From the IMG/VR virus record IMGVR_UViG_3300042863_001827, positions 1 through 64,000 of that record: a stretch of DNA of 64,000 bases, one strand, 5' to 3'. The notes under the pieces are model-generated. The model was not told the origin of the DNA, searched no databases, and was given only the letters and a program-made list of their open reading frames with translations. Of the stretch, positions 49,549-58,136 are shown piece by piece. A program made the translations under genes and the position numbers. The stretch's first letter is position 1. The number at the start of each line of letters is the position of its first letter. The DNA comes from a virus.

Positions 49549-50265
49549 TTAAGATTTAAAGACACCCTTTTTTATTAATTTTGACACAACTCTTGACGAT
49601 GCCGTTTCAAGAGCTTTTTTGGTCGAAATACCTATTGTTGATTGATTAAATTTGATACCTTCAACATCCGATAATAGTGATGACGTTTTAACTGTAGATG
49701 ATTCGCCTAAACCACTTCCTGTATAAATTTCACCCGTTTCAGCGTCCACAAATCTTACTTGTAAACCTAAACGAGTTGTTTGAGTTGTTTTAGCACCATC
49801 AGTCGCCTTTATCACCTCATCTTCTGATACTGAAAAGTCATATACTTCGATATAAACAAAATATTTAGCTAAGATTACATTACCTTTAACCTCTATTTTG
49901 TTACTTGAAATACCTTTATCAGAAGCCTTGTCTTGAGCAATCATTTTCTGTTTAATTTCCTCTTTATCTTCAGTAAATTTAAATCTATCCGTTGATTCCA
50001 AGTATTCTAAAACAATGTTAGCAACCCCTAATCCTACTCTTTTATCTTTAAGTTCAGGATACATTTCATATAGTTCTTCATTGATACCAATTTTAAGAAC
50101 TTGTATTGGGATTACGATTGTGTCGGTGTAATCCGATACGACAGACATGGATTGTTTCTTTTCAAAATCCGCTTGATATTCTTCAGTTTTTACGGTCCCT
50201 ATTTGTCCACTTACTTTACAAGAGAACAATAAAATTGGTAACGCAATTAATAATAACTTTTTCAT
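49549..50265 (-). CDS. CsgG-like outer-membrane lipoprotein
   Basis: About 238 residues from the ATG at MKKLLLIALPILLFSCKVSG; a TTG two codons earlier is less likely. Lipobox LFSC gives a lipoprotein. The mature part matches the CsgG fold: 'RVGLGVANIVLEYLESTDRF' (the CsgG 'G.G....  YL..TGRF' helix), 'EVKGNVILAKYFVYIEVYDF' with 'TTRLGLQVRFVDAETGEIY' (beta barrel strands) and 'ALETASSRVVSKLIKKGVF'. CsgG forms the nonameric curli secretion pore. A phage gene for this is unusual. Start overlaps the stop of the next gene (TAATG). Confidence 0.75.
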   Translation of the reverse strand: MKKLLLIALPILLFSCKVSGQIGTVKTEEYQADFEKKQSMSVVSDYTDTIVIPIQVLKIGINEELYEMYPELKDKRVGLGVANIVLEYLESTDRFKFTEDKEEIKQKMIAQDKASDKGISSNKIEVKGNVILAKYFVYIEVYDFSVSEDEVIKATDGAKTTQTTRLGLQVRFVDAETGEIYTGSGLGESSTVKTSSLLSDVEGIKFNQSTIGISTKKALETASSRVVSKLIKKGVFKS

Positions 50266-50612
50266 TACCAAGAGTCTTCTTCTTTCTTAACAGGTTTAAC
50301 TGCAGGTTCTGTTTGAGTCGCAGGTTTTTCAATAATCCTTTCTTTGATGATAGTATTGGTACCACCGCCGTTTTCAACTTTTTGTTTATTTTCTTGATTT
50401 TGTTGTACATTAACAATTACAGGTGAAGGCGCAACAGTTTGTTCTGTTTTAGTTTCTTCTTTATCTTCTGAGTGACCCCCGAATAACATTGTTGATAGCC
50501 ATATACCACCACCAGCAATTACTGTTGTTAATGTTCCGATAATGGTCTTTTTTAAACCTGACCAAGTACCGTCATTTGTTTCATTTGTTTCATTTGTTGT
50601 TTCCTCTGACAT
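50265..50612 (-). CDS. Single-pass membrane protein with charged tail
   Basis: A 115-residue protein: Thr/Asn/Glu-rich start, one membrane segment 'IIGTLTTVIAGGGIWLSTMLFGG' (quoted in part; about 25-47), and a charged Gln/Glu/Lys/Pro tail. It might span the periplasm as a coupling factor between the inner membrane and the CsgG-like pore, as its genes overlap; a holin-like role is also possible. No family recognised. Confidence 0.65.
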   Translation of the reverse strand: MSEETTNETNETNDGTWSGLKKTIIGTLTTVIAGGGIWLSTMLFGGHSEDKEETKTEQTVAPSPVIVNVQQNQENKQKVENGGGTNTIIKERIIEKPATQTEPAVKPVKKEEDSW

Positions 50613-50645
50613 AATTTTTGTTTTTTATTTAGTTTATTGTTTAAG

Positions 50646-50672
50646 GCTAAGCGGTCACAATGTGTGACCGCA
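50646..50672 (-). terminator. Stem-loop after the T9SS-tail protein gene
   Basis: GCGGTCACA-AT-GTGTGACCGC, a strong hairpin 6 bases past the stop of the large T9SS-tail gene; it lacks a long T run, so it may attenuate or stabilise mRNA instead of fully terminating. Confidence 0.55.
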
Positions 50673-50677
50673 TGTTA

Positions 50678-52579
50678 TTATTTTAAAATAATTCTATTTG
50701 TTAATTGTTTGTCACTTCTTTTAAGAACCGCGATGTAAACACCTGCAGTTAAGTTACCTAAACTAGTTTCATATTGATAATCACCCATGGGCATTTTATC
50801 ATTAACCACTATTTTATATTCAACCCCATTAATACCGTAAACCGATAATTTAACAGGTCCATATTCTTTAACTTCAAATTTAACATTAATATAATCATCC
50901 GTTGGGTTAGGGAATACTGTCATGTCGTCAAATCCACCAACGCCAGGGTTAGATAATTTATAAACTTGTAAAATACCGTTTGTTGGTGTGATAGTTAAAT
51001 CTTTACACGTATTATTACCCGCAAACTTATTTGTGGTCCAAAGAGGACTTGTTGTCCATTGGTCTTGAGGTTGTTTTGTAATAAACTTTAATGTAACAAC
51101 TTCATCACCATCATTTAATGGTTTTAAATGTGAACTAACATCATATCCCCCCCATGAAATCTCATTGTCATTAGTATTCAAGTAGGTTAACCAACTTGAA
51201 GCTGATGATTTTGCATCAATTCCTTTGAAGTCTAATAATGTGTCATTGTATTTTAATCCGAATTGTAATGAACCTAATTTAACACCATTAGTTAACACTT
51301 TAATAGGTATATTAACCAAACTACCTTCTTGAACAGATAAGTGAGGTACGTTAACCTCAATAGATGTTGTAGGGAAGTCATAGTCTACTTTAGTGTCAAT
51401 CACGTTATAAATTTGTGATTCAACACCTGGTTGAGGTGTAATTAAAACTTCAATTGGTGTAACACGAGCCATATGGTAACCTGTACCATTTGCATCGCCA
51501 GGAACTAACACATAGAATGTTGGAGAAGAGGCTCCCTCAATAATATTAAATGTAAAGTTAGTTGTTCCAAAAATTGATGATAGATAATTAGTCGATGAAC
51601 CATTAATTGTCTCATATTCGGATGAGGTAAAGAACTTAACGTCTTTCACACTGTTAGGCCAAACTGAGAATCTACCAGAAATTCTACCAAATACCCCATA
51701 AGCGTCAGAAATAGTTAAATTATTATCACCATTAACGTCAGCGGTGTAATAGTCAAAACCTGTAGGTGTTTGTGTACCTAAAACATAGTCGTTAACTTTT
51801 TGAGCGTCAGCGGTAGAAATTACGTTACCAACTAACATAGTGTCACCAACAATTTTAATACGAACATCATAACCCGTAGTATCTACCGCAATATTACTAA
51901 ATGCGAAAACACCACTATTGTTTGATAATACACTTGTTACAGGTGTCCAAGAACCGTTTGGCCTAAGTTTTTTCTCTAAACCAACCGTTAGGTTTTTTGC
52001 CCCCGTTCCTGTAACGTTAGTAAATGTACCACTAAACGAAAATGTTTGAGGTGACATAACACCACCAAAGTTCTGTAAAGTTAAAGTATTGTCAGTACCA
52101 TCTTGATTTGTGGAAATAGAGGGGAATGTGTTAACACCGCTAAATGACATATTATCAACAGATGATAGTGTGGAAAATCCTGTAATATGATTCAACTTCA
52201 ATTGTACAAAAGCTCCGTCAGGAATTTCGAATGACGATAAACTACCTGTGTAAGATAATGTAATTGTCACAAAACCTAATGATGGGTTATCAACATACTG
52301 TAAATACTGAGAATATGACGTGTTTAATGAGGTGACTGTGTTAATGCCAGAAAATGCTAATTTGTCATAGTATACTCTGAATTGTGTCGCGGTAATTAAT
52401 GTTGTTGTGTTGTTGTAAAAACACAAACCTACGTTAGTAAAACCAACTGCCGACGGCGCCAATTGATAATTAGAATCTAACGTAACAAAAACTCCACTTG
52501 TCGTGGGTGTTGGACATGTTTGAGCATATCCAATTAGGGTCGTTGCCAAAATGACAAACAAGGTTACTAGTTTTTTCAT
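50678..52579 (-). CDS. Exported cohesin/dockerin-like protein with T9SS sorting tail
   Basis: A 633-residue protein. Signal peptide 'MKKLVTLFVILATTLIGYAQ'. An N-terminal cohesin-like beta domain, a beta domain near 175-245, a dockerin-like loop pair 'DVNGDNNLTISDAYG' (about 280) with the module ending 'FYVLVPGDANGTGYHMARVT', a second cohesin-like domain 'SLQFGLKYNDTLLDFKGID' (about 435), and at the end a type A T9SS sorting domain: 'VFPNPTDDYINVKFE' (559-573), 'VKLSVYGINGVEYK' and 'LTAGVYIAVLKRSDKQLTNR'. T9SS is found only in Bacteroidota; its tail on a phage protein predicts export to the surface of the infected cell. Head of the secretion cassette. Confidence 0.87.
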   Translation of the reverse strand: MKKLVTLFVILATTLIGYAQTCPTPTTSGVFVTLDSNYQLAPSAVGFTNVGLCFYNNTTTLITATQFRVYYDKLAFSGINTVTSLNTSYSQYLQYVDNPSLGFVTITLSYTGSLSSFEIPDGAFVQLKLNHITGFSTLSSVDNMSFSGVNTFPSISTNQDGTDNTLTLQNFGGVMSPQTFSFSGTFTNVTGTGAKNLTVGLEKKLRPNGSWTPVTSVLSNNSGVFAFSNIAVDTTGYDVRIKIVGDTMLVGNVISTADAQKVNDYVLGTQTPTGFDYYTADVNGDNNLTISDAYGVFGRISGRFSVWPNSVKDVKFFTSSEYETINGSSTNYLSSIFGTTNFTFNIIEGASSPTFYVLVPGDANGTGYHMARVTPIEVLITPQPGVESQIYNVIDTKVDYDFPTTSIEVNVPHLSVQEGSLVNIPIKVLTNGVKLGSLQFGLKYNDTLLDFKGIDAKSSASSWLTYLNTNDNEISWGGYDVSSHLKPLNDGDEVVTLKFITKQPQDQWTTSPLWTTNKFAGNNTCKDLTITPTNGILQVYKLSNPGVGGFDDMTVFPNPTDDYINVKFEVKEYGPVKLSVYGINGVEYKIVVNDKMPMGDYQYETSLGNLTAGVYIAVLKRSDKQLTNRIILK

Positions 52580-52675
52580 ACTTATTTTTTTAGTTTATTT
52601 ATTTCACTCTTGACAATAAATATTCTTTGTTTATAATATCGACCGTATTTTTACTATTTATTATTAAAAAAAACT

Positions 52676-53119
52676 ATGAAATACCTTTTATTAATAATAT
52701 TGTTTTTTTGTACGTTAGAATCTACCGCACAAATTAAGATTGAGGATGTTGGGGATAATTGGAAATATAAGGTTACTGAAGCATTACTTTTAATAAAAAG
52801 TACTGACTCAGAAAAGTATTTGACCTTAATCGAGGTTTGTAATCATATATCTTTTTGGAATGGTGGGTTTTCGACAACAGAAGATTCTAAGACCATTATG
52901 ATATCTCAAAAGGATATGAATTTTAACTCAATAAATAATATTGCCGCGATATTAGTCCATGAATCAAAACATTTGTTTTTCTTAAAACATAATTGCTCTC
53001 TACCGCCAAATGATGAAGAGATTGTTTGTTATCGATATGAATTAAATTTTTTGGATAAAATTCCAAATGTTGAGCCTTGGTTAATTCAGAACGCAAAAAA
53101 TAAAATAAAATATTACTAA
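52676..53119 (+). CDS. Exported zincin-like protein
   Basis: A 147-residue protein with signal peptide 'MKYLLLIILFFCTLESTAQ'. The mature part carries 'AAILVHESKHLFFLKHNC', an HExxH zinc motif, followed by 'DEEIVCYRYELNFLDKIP' with candidate Glu ligand. Small secreted metallopeptidase-like proteins of this layout occur in Bacteroidota. Divergent from the T9SS-tail gene. Confidence 0.72.
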   Translation: MKYLLLIILFFCTLESTAQIKIEDVGDNWKYKVTEALLLIKSTDSEKYLTLIEVCNHISFWNGGFSTTEDSKTIMISQKDMNFNSINNIAAILVHESKHLFFLKHNCSLPPNDEEIVCYRYELNFLDKIPNVEPWLIQNAKNKIKYY

Positions 53120-53127
53120 AGTTTAGA

Positions 53128-53553
53128 TTAAACTTTTAATTTTTTAATACTCAGGATTTCAACCCCCTTACCTCTATTTTTTAATGTAACTTCATTCTCA
53201 TTCGGATACAGGATATTGTTATGAATGGTACTATTAACGTCAATTAATTCTTTGTTGGCAATTACCGTCATTATAAAATATTTGTCACCATATCCGGTTA
53301 AGTAAGAATGTGAACCCACTAAATCTTTTTGACTTGTTGAGTAATGAGAACCAGGGTAAGTTGTGTTGACATTATTTTCATCATCAATTACAACTATTCG
53401 ATATAATTTTACAGGGTTAGGTAAATTTTCAACATATTTAACTAAACTACCCAACTCAAATTGAGAATCCTCATAATTAAACCCCATATCTTTTAATGCG
53501 TTTAACATTAATTTTTTATTAACACTTTCCTTAATAATGTTTAATAGTTTCAT
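53128..53553 (-). CDS. Candidate ADP-ribosyltransferase-like protein
   Basis: A 141-residue protein. N terminus 'MKLLNIIKESVNKKLMLNAL' is of the internal-head motif type. The rest has, in order, 'VKLYRIVVID' (Arg), 'SHYSTSQKD' (S-T-S), and 'LYPNENEVTL' (ExE), which is the R-S-E order of ADP-ribosyltransferases. T4 packages such an enzyme (Alt) in its head. The match is by motif only and the domain is small, so the call is tentative. Confidence 0.5.
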   Translation of the reverse strand: MKLLNIIKESVNKKLMLNALKDMGFNYEDSQFELGSLVKYVENLPNPVKLYRIVVIDDENNVNTTYPGSHYSTSQKDLVGSHSYLTGYGDKYFIMTVIANKELIDVNSTIHNNILYPNENEVTLKNRGKGVEILSIKKLKV

Positions 53554-53582
53554 ATTAATAAATATAAAAAAAGTGGATTATA

Positions 53583-53777
53583 TTATAACCCACTTAGTTT
53601 TGTTCTCTTAACGCCATTAGTAACTGGCGGTTTTTTATATTTTATCTCAACCTCATAAGGGTTAATCATACTTATTTTTGAATTGTATTTCCAAATACTA
53701 ATCGTATCTTCATCTTCGTAGACACGTTCCCATTTTTTATATTCAATTTCGTTTTTATTTATTGATTTCTTAATCAT
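53583..53777 (-). CDS. Small hypothetical protein
   Basis: About 64 residues from the ATG at MIKKSINKNE. An upstream ATG would give 'MYLYC', which is the translation of a TATCTTTAC promoter-like box, as in the papain-like gene. Beta-rich: 'WERVYEDEDTISIWKYNSK', 'YEVEIKYKKPPV'. No family recognised. Confidence 0.6.
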   Translation of the reverse strand: MIKKSINKNEIEYKKWERVYEDEDTISIWKYNSKISMINPYEVEIKYKKPPVTNGVKRTKLSGL

Positions 53778-53797
53778 ACAGTAAAGATACAAAATTT

Positions 53798-54625
53798 TTA
53801 AATAATCGCCAAATTAACTTGATTTAAATTCCACGCTCTTGACAATCTTGTCATACCAATGCCACCACCAAACCTTGGAAAAAAATTAAATGATAGGAAC
53901 TCATTAAGTTCTGACTCAACTCTGTCTCTTCCAAATAGTTCAAACAACTTGGCGGAATAACCGCCACGTTCAATAGTATAAAAGTTATGTCTCATCTCTT
54001 CAGGGTCACAACTTCTTTCAGCACTTCCAATAGTCTCTTGTCCGTAAAGTATTACATCAACTTTATTAAAAATACTATTTTCGTTATGTTTCATATTCCA
54101 AAATGGATTTGTCCTCAATGGAAAATTCTGAAGTGAGATAACTGAACTTTTTTCTTTCCACATTCTTGATTCATGTTCATCTTCTAAAATTGGAATCCCT
54201 CCGTATTCTTCACACACATCATCATAATTAACTTCTACAGGTTTATCAAAACCTAAATAATTTAAAAGTTCCAATTCAAGTTTTACCATATCTTCCATAA
54301 CACCTTTAGACTCAAATTCAAACATTGGGAATATTAGTTCGTGTCTACCATGGATAGGATTTTTTTCCTGTCTATACGAAGTTGATATACAGAACACTCC
54401 GTTCCATTCAGGATTTTTAAGTAACTCATATTCTAACCACATCTGACCTGTCTGTGGTAATGGCCAAACTTCTCCATTATATTCAAAAGTGGCAATTGAA
54501 TGTGGGTTTTCACATGCCGCCAATATTGATAACCTTGATTGTGTTGGTACCTCTATAAATCCTTTATCAAGGAAAAATCCTCTCATCTTTTGTACTAGTT
54601 CATTGTAAGTTTTTGTGTCTTTCAT
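53798..54625 (-). CDS. Class II aminoacyl-tRNA-synthetase-like catalytic domain (Asp/Asn type)
   Basis: A 275-residue protein matching the class II synthetase core without any anticodon-binding domain: start 'MRGFFLDKGFIEVPTQSRLS', 'LPQTGQMWLEYELL', motif 2 'FCISTSYRQEKNPIHGRHEL', 'FPMFEFES' and motif 3 'FPRFGGGIGMTRLSRAW'. Closest in style to the AspRS/AsnRS group and to the AspRS-like asparagine synthetases and EpmA. It may ligate an amino acid to a small molecule, a protein or a tRNA. Located near DnaK; its own promoter is not recognised. Confidence 0.85.
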   Translation of the reverse strand: MKDTKTYNELVQKMRGFFLDKGFIEVPTQSRLSILAACENPHSIATFEYNGEVWPLPQTGQMWLEYELLKNPEWNGVFCISTSYRQEKNPIHGRHELIFPMFEFESKGVMEDMVKLELELLNYLGFDKPVEVNYDDVCEEYGGIPILEDEHESRMWKEKSSVISLQNFPLRTNPFWNMKHNENSIFNKVDVILYGQETIGSAERSCDPEEMRHNFYTIERGGYSAKLFELFGRDRVESELNEFLSFNFFPRFGGGIGMTRLSRAWNLNQVNLAII

Positions 54626-54667
54626 TTTTTGTTTTATTTATTTTTATTTATTTTTCACATATGGGCA

Positions 54668-54702
54668 AAAAAAATCCCATCAATAAATGATGGGATTATT
54701 AA
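54668..54702. terminator. Bidirectional terminator hairpin
   Basis: AAATCCCATCA-ATAAA-TGATGGGATTATT, flanked by A and T tracts, between the aaRS-like and DnaK genes. Confidence 0.8.
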
Positions 54703-54948
54703 AGGTGATACCTTTTATTATATTGTTTTCACAGTTTCGGTTTGGCCCGTTTTGTTTCATTAAAAATAAATATATTCTTAAAATAATAAAAGTAAAATAA
54801 TTACTATTTTTTTACGTATTTATTTTTATTTGTCATAAAACTGACAATTTGTCAGTTTTTTTGTTTTGGCACAATTATTTAAGATTTTATTTAGGAGCTT
54901 GACTCTATAAATTTTATTATATATTATTACACAAAACATTATTTAACT
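54703..54948. other. Intergenic region before dnaK
   Basis: About 245 bases with no supported ORF. A second hairpin (AAACTGACAATTTGTCAGTTTTTTTG) near 54838-54865 looks like a terminator. No clear TTTG/TAnnTTTG promoter is found; TATATATTATT near 54918 and the A+T-rich stretch before the ATG presumably contain the dnaK promoter. Confidence 0.55.
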
Positions 54949-56817
54949 ATGGGAAAAATTATTGGCGTAGATTTAGGGACCACAAATTCATGTGTGGCAG
55001 TCATGGAGAATGGCGAACCTGTTGTGATTACAAACAGTGAAGGGAAAAGAACCACACCCTCAATAGTGGCATTTATTAATGGCGGAGAAAGAAAAATTGG
55101 TGACCCAGCAAAAAGACAGGCGGTTACAAACCCGACCAAAACAATTTCATCAATTAAACGTTTCATGGGGACAAGTTATGACGAGGTTAAAAAAGAATTG
55201 TCTAAAGTTCCGTATTCAATCGTAAAAGGAAACGGGAACGTTCCTAGAGTGAGTATTGATGATAGAAATTACTCTCCACAAGAGATTTCTGCAGTTGTTT
55301 TACAAAAAATGAAACAAACCGCCGAAGATTATTTAGGCGAGAGTGTTACAGAAGCGGTTATTACGGTACCCGCGTATTTTAATGACGCACAACGTCAAGC
55401 AACCAAAGAAGCTGGTGAAATAGCAGGTCTAACGGTTAAACGTATTATTAACGAACCTACCGCCGCAGCATTAGCATATGGTTTAGACAAAATGTCTAAA
55501 GATATGAAAATTGTTGTATTTGACTGTGGTGGTGGTACACATGACGTATCAATCCTTGAATTAGGTGGTGGTGTATTTGAAGTGTTGTCAACCGATGGTG
55601 ACACTCACTTAGGTGGAGATGACTTTGACCAAGTGATTGTTGATTTTATGGTCGATGAATTTAAAAAATCAACTGACGGTCTTGATGTCACTAAAGATTC
55701 TATGGCGTTACAACGTTTACGTGAGGCTGCGGAAAAAGCAAAAGTTGAGTTATCGTCGTCACTTCAGACAGAAATTAATTTACCGTATTTAAGTGCCGAC
55801 TCAACAGGTCCTAAACACTTAGTAACTTCTTTATCTCGTGCCAAATTTGAACAATTGGCGGATTCATTAATTAAACGAACAATCAAACCTTGCATAACCG
55901 CAATGTCAAATGCAAACATTACTATCGGTGAAATTGATGAAATAATTTTGGTTGGTGGTTCTACCCGTATTCCCGCAATTCAAAACGCGGTTAAAGAATT
56001 CTTTGGTAAAGAACCTTCAAAAGGAGTTAACCCTGATGAGGTTGTCGCTTTAGGTGCCGCAATTCAAGGTGGTGTATTGGCTGGTGATGTTAAAGATGTA
56101 TTACTATTAGATGTTACTCCATTGTCATTAGGTATCGAAACCATGGGAGGAATTTTTACAAAATTAATTGAGTCTAACACAACCATACCAACCAAAAAAT
56201 CACAGGTATTCTCAACTGCGGTAGATAACCAACCAACTGTAGAAATTCACGTATTACAAGGTGAACGGGCAATGTCAAAAGATAATCGGACTATTGGTAG
56301 ATTCCATTTAGATGGGTTACCACCATCAATGAGAGGTATTCCTCAAATTGAAGTTATCTTTGATATTGATGCGAACGGTATTATAAATGTATCTGCGGTT
56401 GATAAGGCAACAAGTAAAAAACAATCTATAAGAATTGAGTCGTCTTCAGGTTTATCCAAAGAAGATATTGAAAAAATGAAACTTGAAGCGGAAGAAAATG
56501 CGGAATCAGATAAAAAAATAAAAGAAGATGTCGATACTTTAAATTCTGCGGACAGTACTATTTTCCAAATGAATAAATCATTAGAAGATTTAGGTGATAA
56601 AATATCTGAAGAAGATAAAACTGAGATTACCACAGGCATTACTAAGTTAAAAGACGCACACGGTAAAAAAGAAATTGACTCAGTTAAACAAATCATGGAA
56701 GAGTTAACTCAGAAGTTTCAAAAGATTAGTCAGGATTTATATGAAAGCGTAAATCAAGAGAATAATGACGGTGCAATGGACGCGTCTGATGTTGAATTTG
56801 AAGAAACTAAGTCTTAA
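54949..56817 (+). CDS. dnaK: Molecular chaperone DnaK (Hsp70)
   Basis: A full-length Hsp70 of 622 residues. The nucleotide-binding domain has '[20 protein letters not shown]' at the start, '[14 protein letters not shown]', the phosphate-2 loop '[13 protein letters not shown]' (host form is DLGGGTFDVSILE, so Leu to Cys and Phe to His here), and '[11 protein letters not shown]'. The substrate domain follows ('[20 protein letters not shown]') with a helical lid. The end lacks the EEVD-like or GE/MD repeats. No dnaJ or grpE in the window, so it must use host co-chaperones. Phage hsp70 genes are known in a few giant phages. Its function may be folding of viral proteins. Confidence 0.95.
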   Translation: MGKIIGVDLGTTNSCVAVMENGEPVVITNSEGKRTTPSIVAFINGGERKIGDPAKRQAVTNPTKTISSIKRFMGTSYDEVKKELSKVPYSIVKGNGNVPRVSIDDRNYSPQEISAVVLQKMKQTAEDYLGESVTEAVITVPAYFNDAQRQATKEAGEIAGLTVKRIINEPTAAALAYGLDKMSKDMKIVVFDCGGGTHDVSILELGGGVFEVLSTDGDTHLGGDDFDQVIVDFMVDEFKKSTDGLDVTKDSMALQRLREAAEKAKVELSSSLQTEINLPYLSADSTGPKHLVTSLSRAKFEQLADSLIKRTIKPCITAMSNANITIGEIDEIILVGGSTRIPAIQNAVKEFFGKEPSKGVNPDEVVALGAAIQGGVLAGDVKDVLLLDVTPLSLGIETMGGIFTKLIESNTTIPTKKSQVFSTAVDNQPTVEIHVLQGERAMSKDNRTIGRFHLDGLPPSMRGIPQIEVIFDIDANGIINVSAVDKATSKKQSIRIESSSGLSKEDIEKMKLEAEENAESDKKIKEDVDTLNSADSTIFQMNKSLEDLGDKISEEDKTEITTGITKLKDAHGKKEIDSVKQIMEELTQKFQKISQDLYESVNQENNDGAMDASDVEFEETKS

Positions 56818-56843
56818 ATAACTAAATTCTTTTTTAAAGTTTT

Positions 56844-56877
56844 AAAATCCCGACTACACAATCGGGATTTTTTTATA
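56844..56877 (+). terminator. Terminator after dnaK
   Basis: AAAATCCCGA-CTACACAA-TCGGGATTTTTTT, a strong stem followed by a T run, 27 bases past the stop. Confidence 0.88.
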
Positions 56878-56932
56878 AACCCTACAGAGTAAGGAAAATC
56901 TTCCTCCTACCCATATTAAAATAAGAACAAAT

Positions 56933-57196
56933 TTACTCTTCTTTATTTGCGTCTTTAATATTCTTTTTTAATGAGGTAAATTTATCTACAGATGATAAAC
57001 CAAGACAACCAAATGCAAGTAACGCCACCGCGTTAACTAATGTGTCTGATGGTTTAATGTCTCCATTAGTGTAACTATTTACATATAATGTAACACATAA
57101 AGATAACCCCGCAATAATACCAACAAATCTTTTTGAGGATGGTGAACCTGATTCGTCTTTAAATAACCCTGAAACCCAATTAATAATTTTTTTCAT
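56933..57196 (-). CDS. Holin-like membrane protein
   Basis: An 87-residue protein with 'SSKRFVGIIAGLSLCVTLYV' and 'LVNAVALLAFGCLGLSSVDK' as two membrane segments separated by a polar loop, and a basic C terminus. This resembles the large family of small phage holins with an 'SSKRF.G' start. TATTTATA lies 12 bases upstream. Confidence 0.7.
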   Translation of the reverse strand: MKKIINWVSGLFKDESGSPSSKRFVGIIAGLSLCVTLYVNSYTNGDIKPSDTLVNAVALLAFGCLGLSSVDKFTSLKKNIKDANKEE

Positions 57197-57208
57197 AGTG
57201 TTTTTCTA

Positions 57209-57216
57209 TATAAATA
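57209..57216 (-). promoter_or_regulatory. Candidate late-promoter octamer TATTTATA
   Basis: Coding-sense TATTTATA 12 bases before the ATG of the holin-like gene. Confidence 0.48.
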
Positions 57217-57243
57217 TTTACATTTTTTCTTTTGTACTTACAA

Positions 57244-57372
57244 TTAACGACCTTGTCCTCGGTAAGATTTTGGTTTTTTTCCTTTAGGCCCAAATTTTCT
57301 TTTGTGTTTACCACCTTTTTTTTTACCAAAAGTTTGTTTAATTGAGTCTGTTGATGCTTTTGTTTTAGCCAT
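57244..57372 (-). CDS. Very basic small protein
   Basis: A 42-residue ORF: MAKTKASTDSIKQTFGKKKG at the start, then a Lys/Arg/Gly stretch ending PKSYRGQGR. Such strongly basic peptides in phages are either internal, DNA-condensing proteins or RNA-binding. It has a TATTTATA octamer upstream and sits before the holin-like gene in the same direction. Confidence 0.6.
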   Translation of the reverse strand: MAKTKASTDSIKQTFGKKKGGKHKRKFGPKGKKPKSYRGQGR

Positions 57373-57405
57373 TTCTTTTAAATTTTAATTTGTTTATTAA
57401 TCACA

Positions 57406-57413
57406 TATAAATA
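57406..57413 (-). promoter_or_regulatory. Candidate late-promoter octamer TATTTATA
   Basis: TAGTATTTATAT in the coding sense, 33 bases upstream of the very basic protein. Confidence 0.45.
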
Positions 57414-57429
57414 CTATTTAATTGAAATA

Positions 57430-57466
57430 AAAAAAGGGTCCCAAATAGGACCCTTCTTTTTTATAT
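57430..57466 (-). terminator. Bidirectional terminator hairpin
   Basis: AAAAGGGTCC-CAAATA-GGACCCTTCTTTTTT with A and T tracts; follows the 75-residue gene on the minus strand. Confidence 0.82.
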
Positions 57467-57538
57467 ATAGAGGCTCTCGTGATGAGAGTGATAGTGTTAA
57501 TAAATACGTGTTATTTTAAAAAAATCAACTCTACAGGT

Positions 57539-57766
57539 CTAATTAACCACTTTTTTTTTAAGTTTAGAAGTTTGTAACCATTTTAATTTGTTAAAACTAT
57601 TATTGAGACGCAGTTTTTGTTCATTAGAGATATTTTTATCCCATTTCTTAATAAAATTATTAAATACATTTTGACTAACAATAAGTTGTTCAATGTTTTC
57701 GCAAGACTCTAATACTTTGATAACCCAACCGTATTCCCCTTCAAATTTTAAAACTTCCATAGACAT
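57539..57766 (-). CDS. Small hypothetical protein
   Basis: A 75-residue, Lys/Asn-rich helical protein ('EGEYGWVIKVLESCENIEQL', 'QKLRLNNSFNKLKWLQ'). A TATCTTTAC promoter-like box precedes its ATG. No family recognised. Confidence 0.65.
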   Translation of the reverse strand: MSMEVLKFEGEYGWVIKVLESCENIEQLIVSQNVFNNFIKKWDKNISNEQKLRLNNSFNKLKWLQTSKLKKKVVN

Positions 57767-57804
57767 TATTTTTGTAAAGATACCATAAATAATTAAATAA
57801 TTAC

Positions 57805-58050
57805 TTATTTTTTCATTTTATTTAACATGTCCATCGCTTTTCTAAACTCACCAATTGAGTTTTTTAAGTCAGGCATAACGTTTTGTAGTGGTGGGACGCC
57901 ATCACCATGTGTATTCATTGGAAGACCCTGTTTGAATGTGCCTATTATTTTAGATAGTTTGACTCCAACTTGTTTCCACCATAAATAAACTGTAATCCAA
58001 ATAACTATTAAGACGATTACTAAGATTGTTAATATAACATTTAAATACAT
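57805..58050 (-). CDS. Small membrane-anchored protein
   Basis: An 81-residue protein with an N-terminal membrane helix 'VILTILVIVLIVIWITVYLW' (5-24) and a soluble tail with 'MPDLKNSIGEFRKAMDMLNK', a helix. One-pass topology; function unknown. Confidence 0.65.
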   Translation of the reverse strand: MYLNVILTILVIVLIVIWITVYLWWKQVGVKLSKIIGTFKQGLPMNTHGDGVPPLQNVMPDLKNSIGEFRKAMDMLNKMKK

Positions 58051-58136
58051 AATTTTTTTTATTTAAATATACATGATTTAAGATTATATGTCAAATTATA
58101 AATTGATTTATTATTTAACCCACATATATTTAAGTT

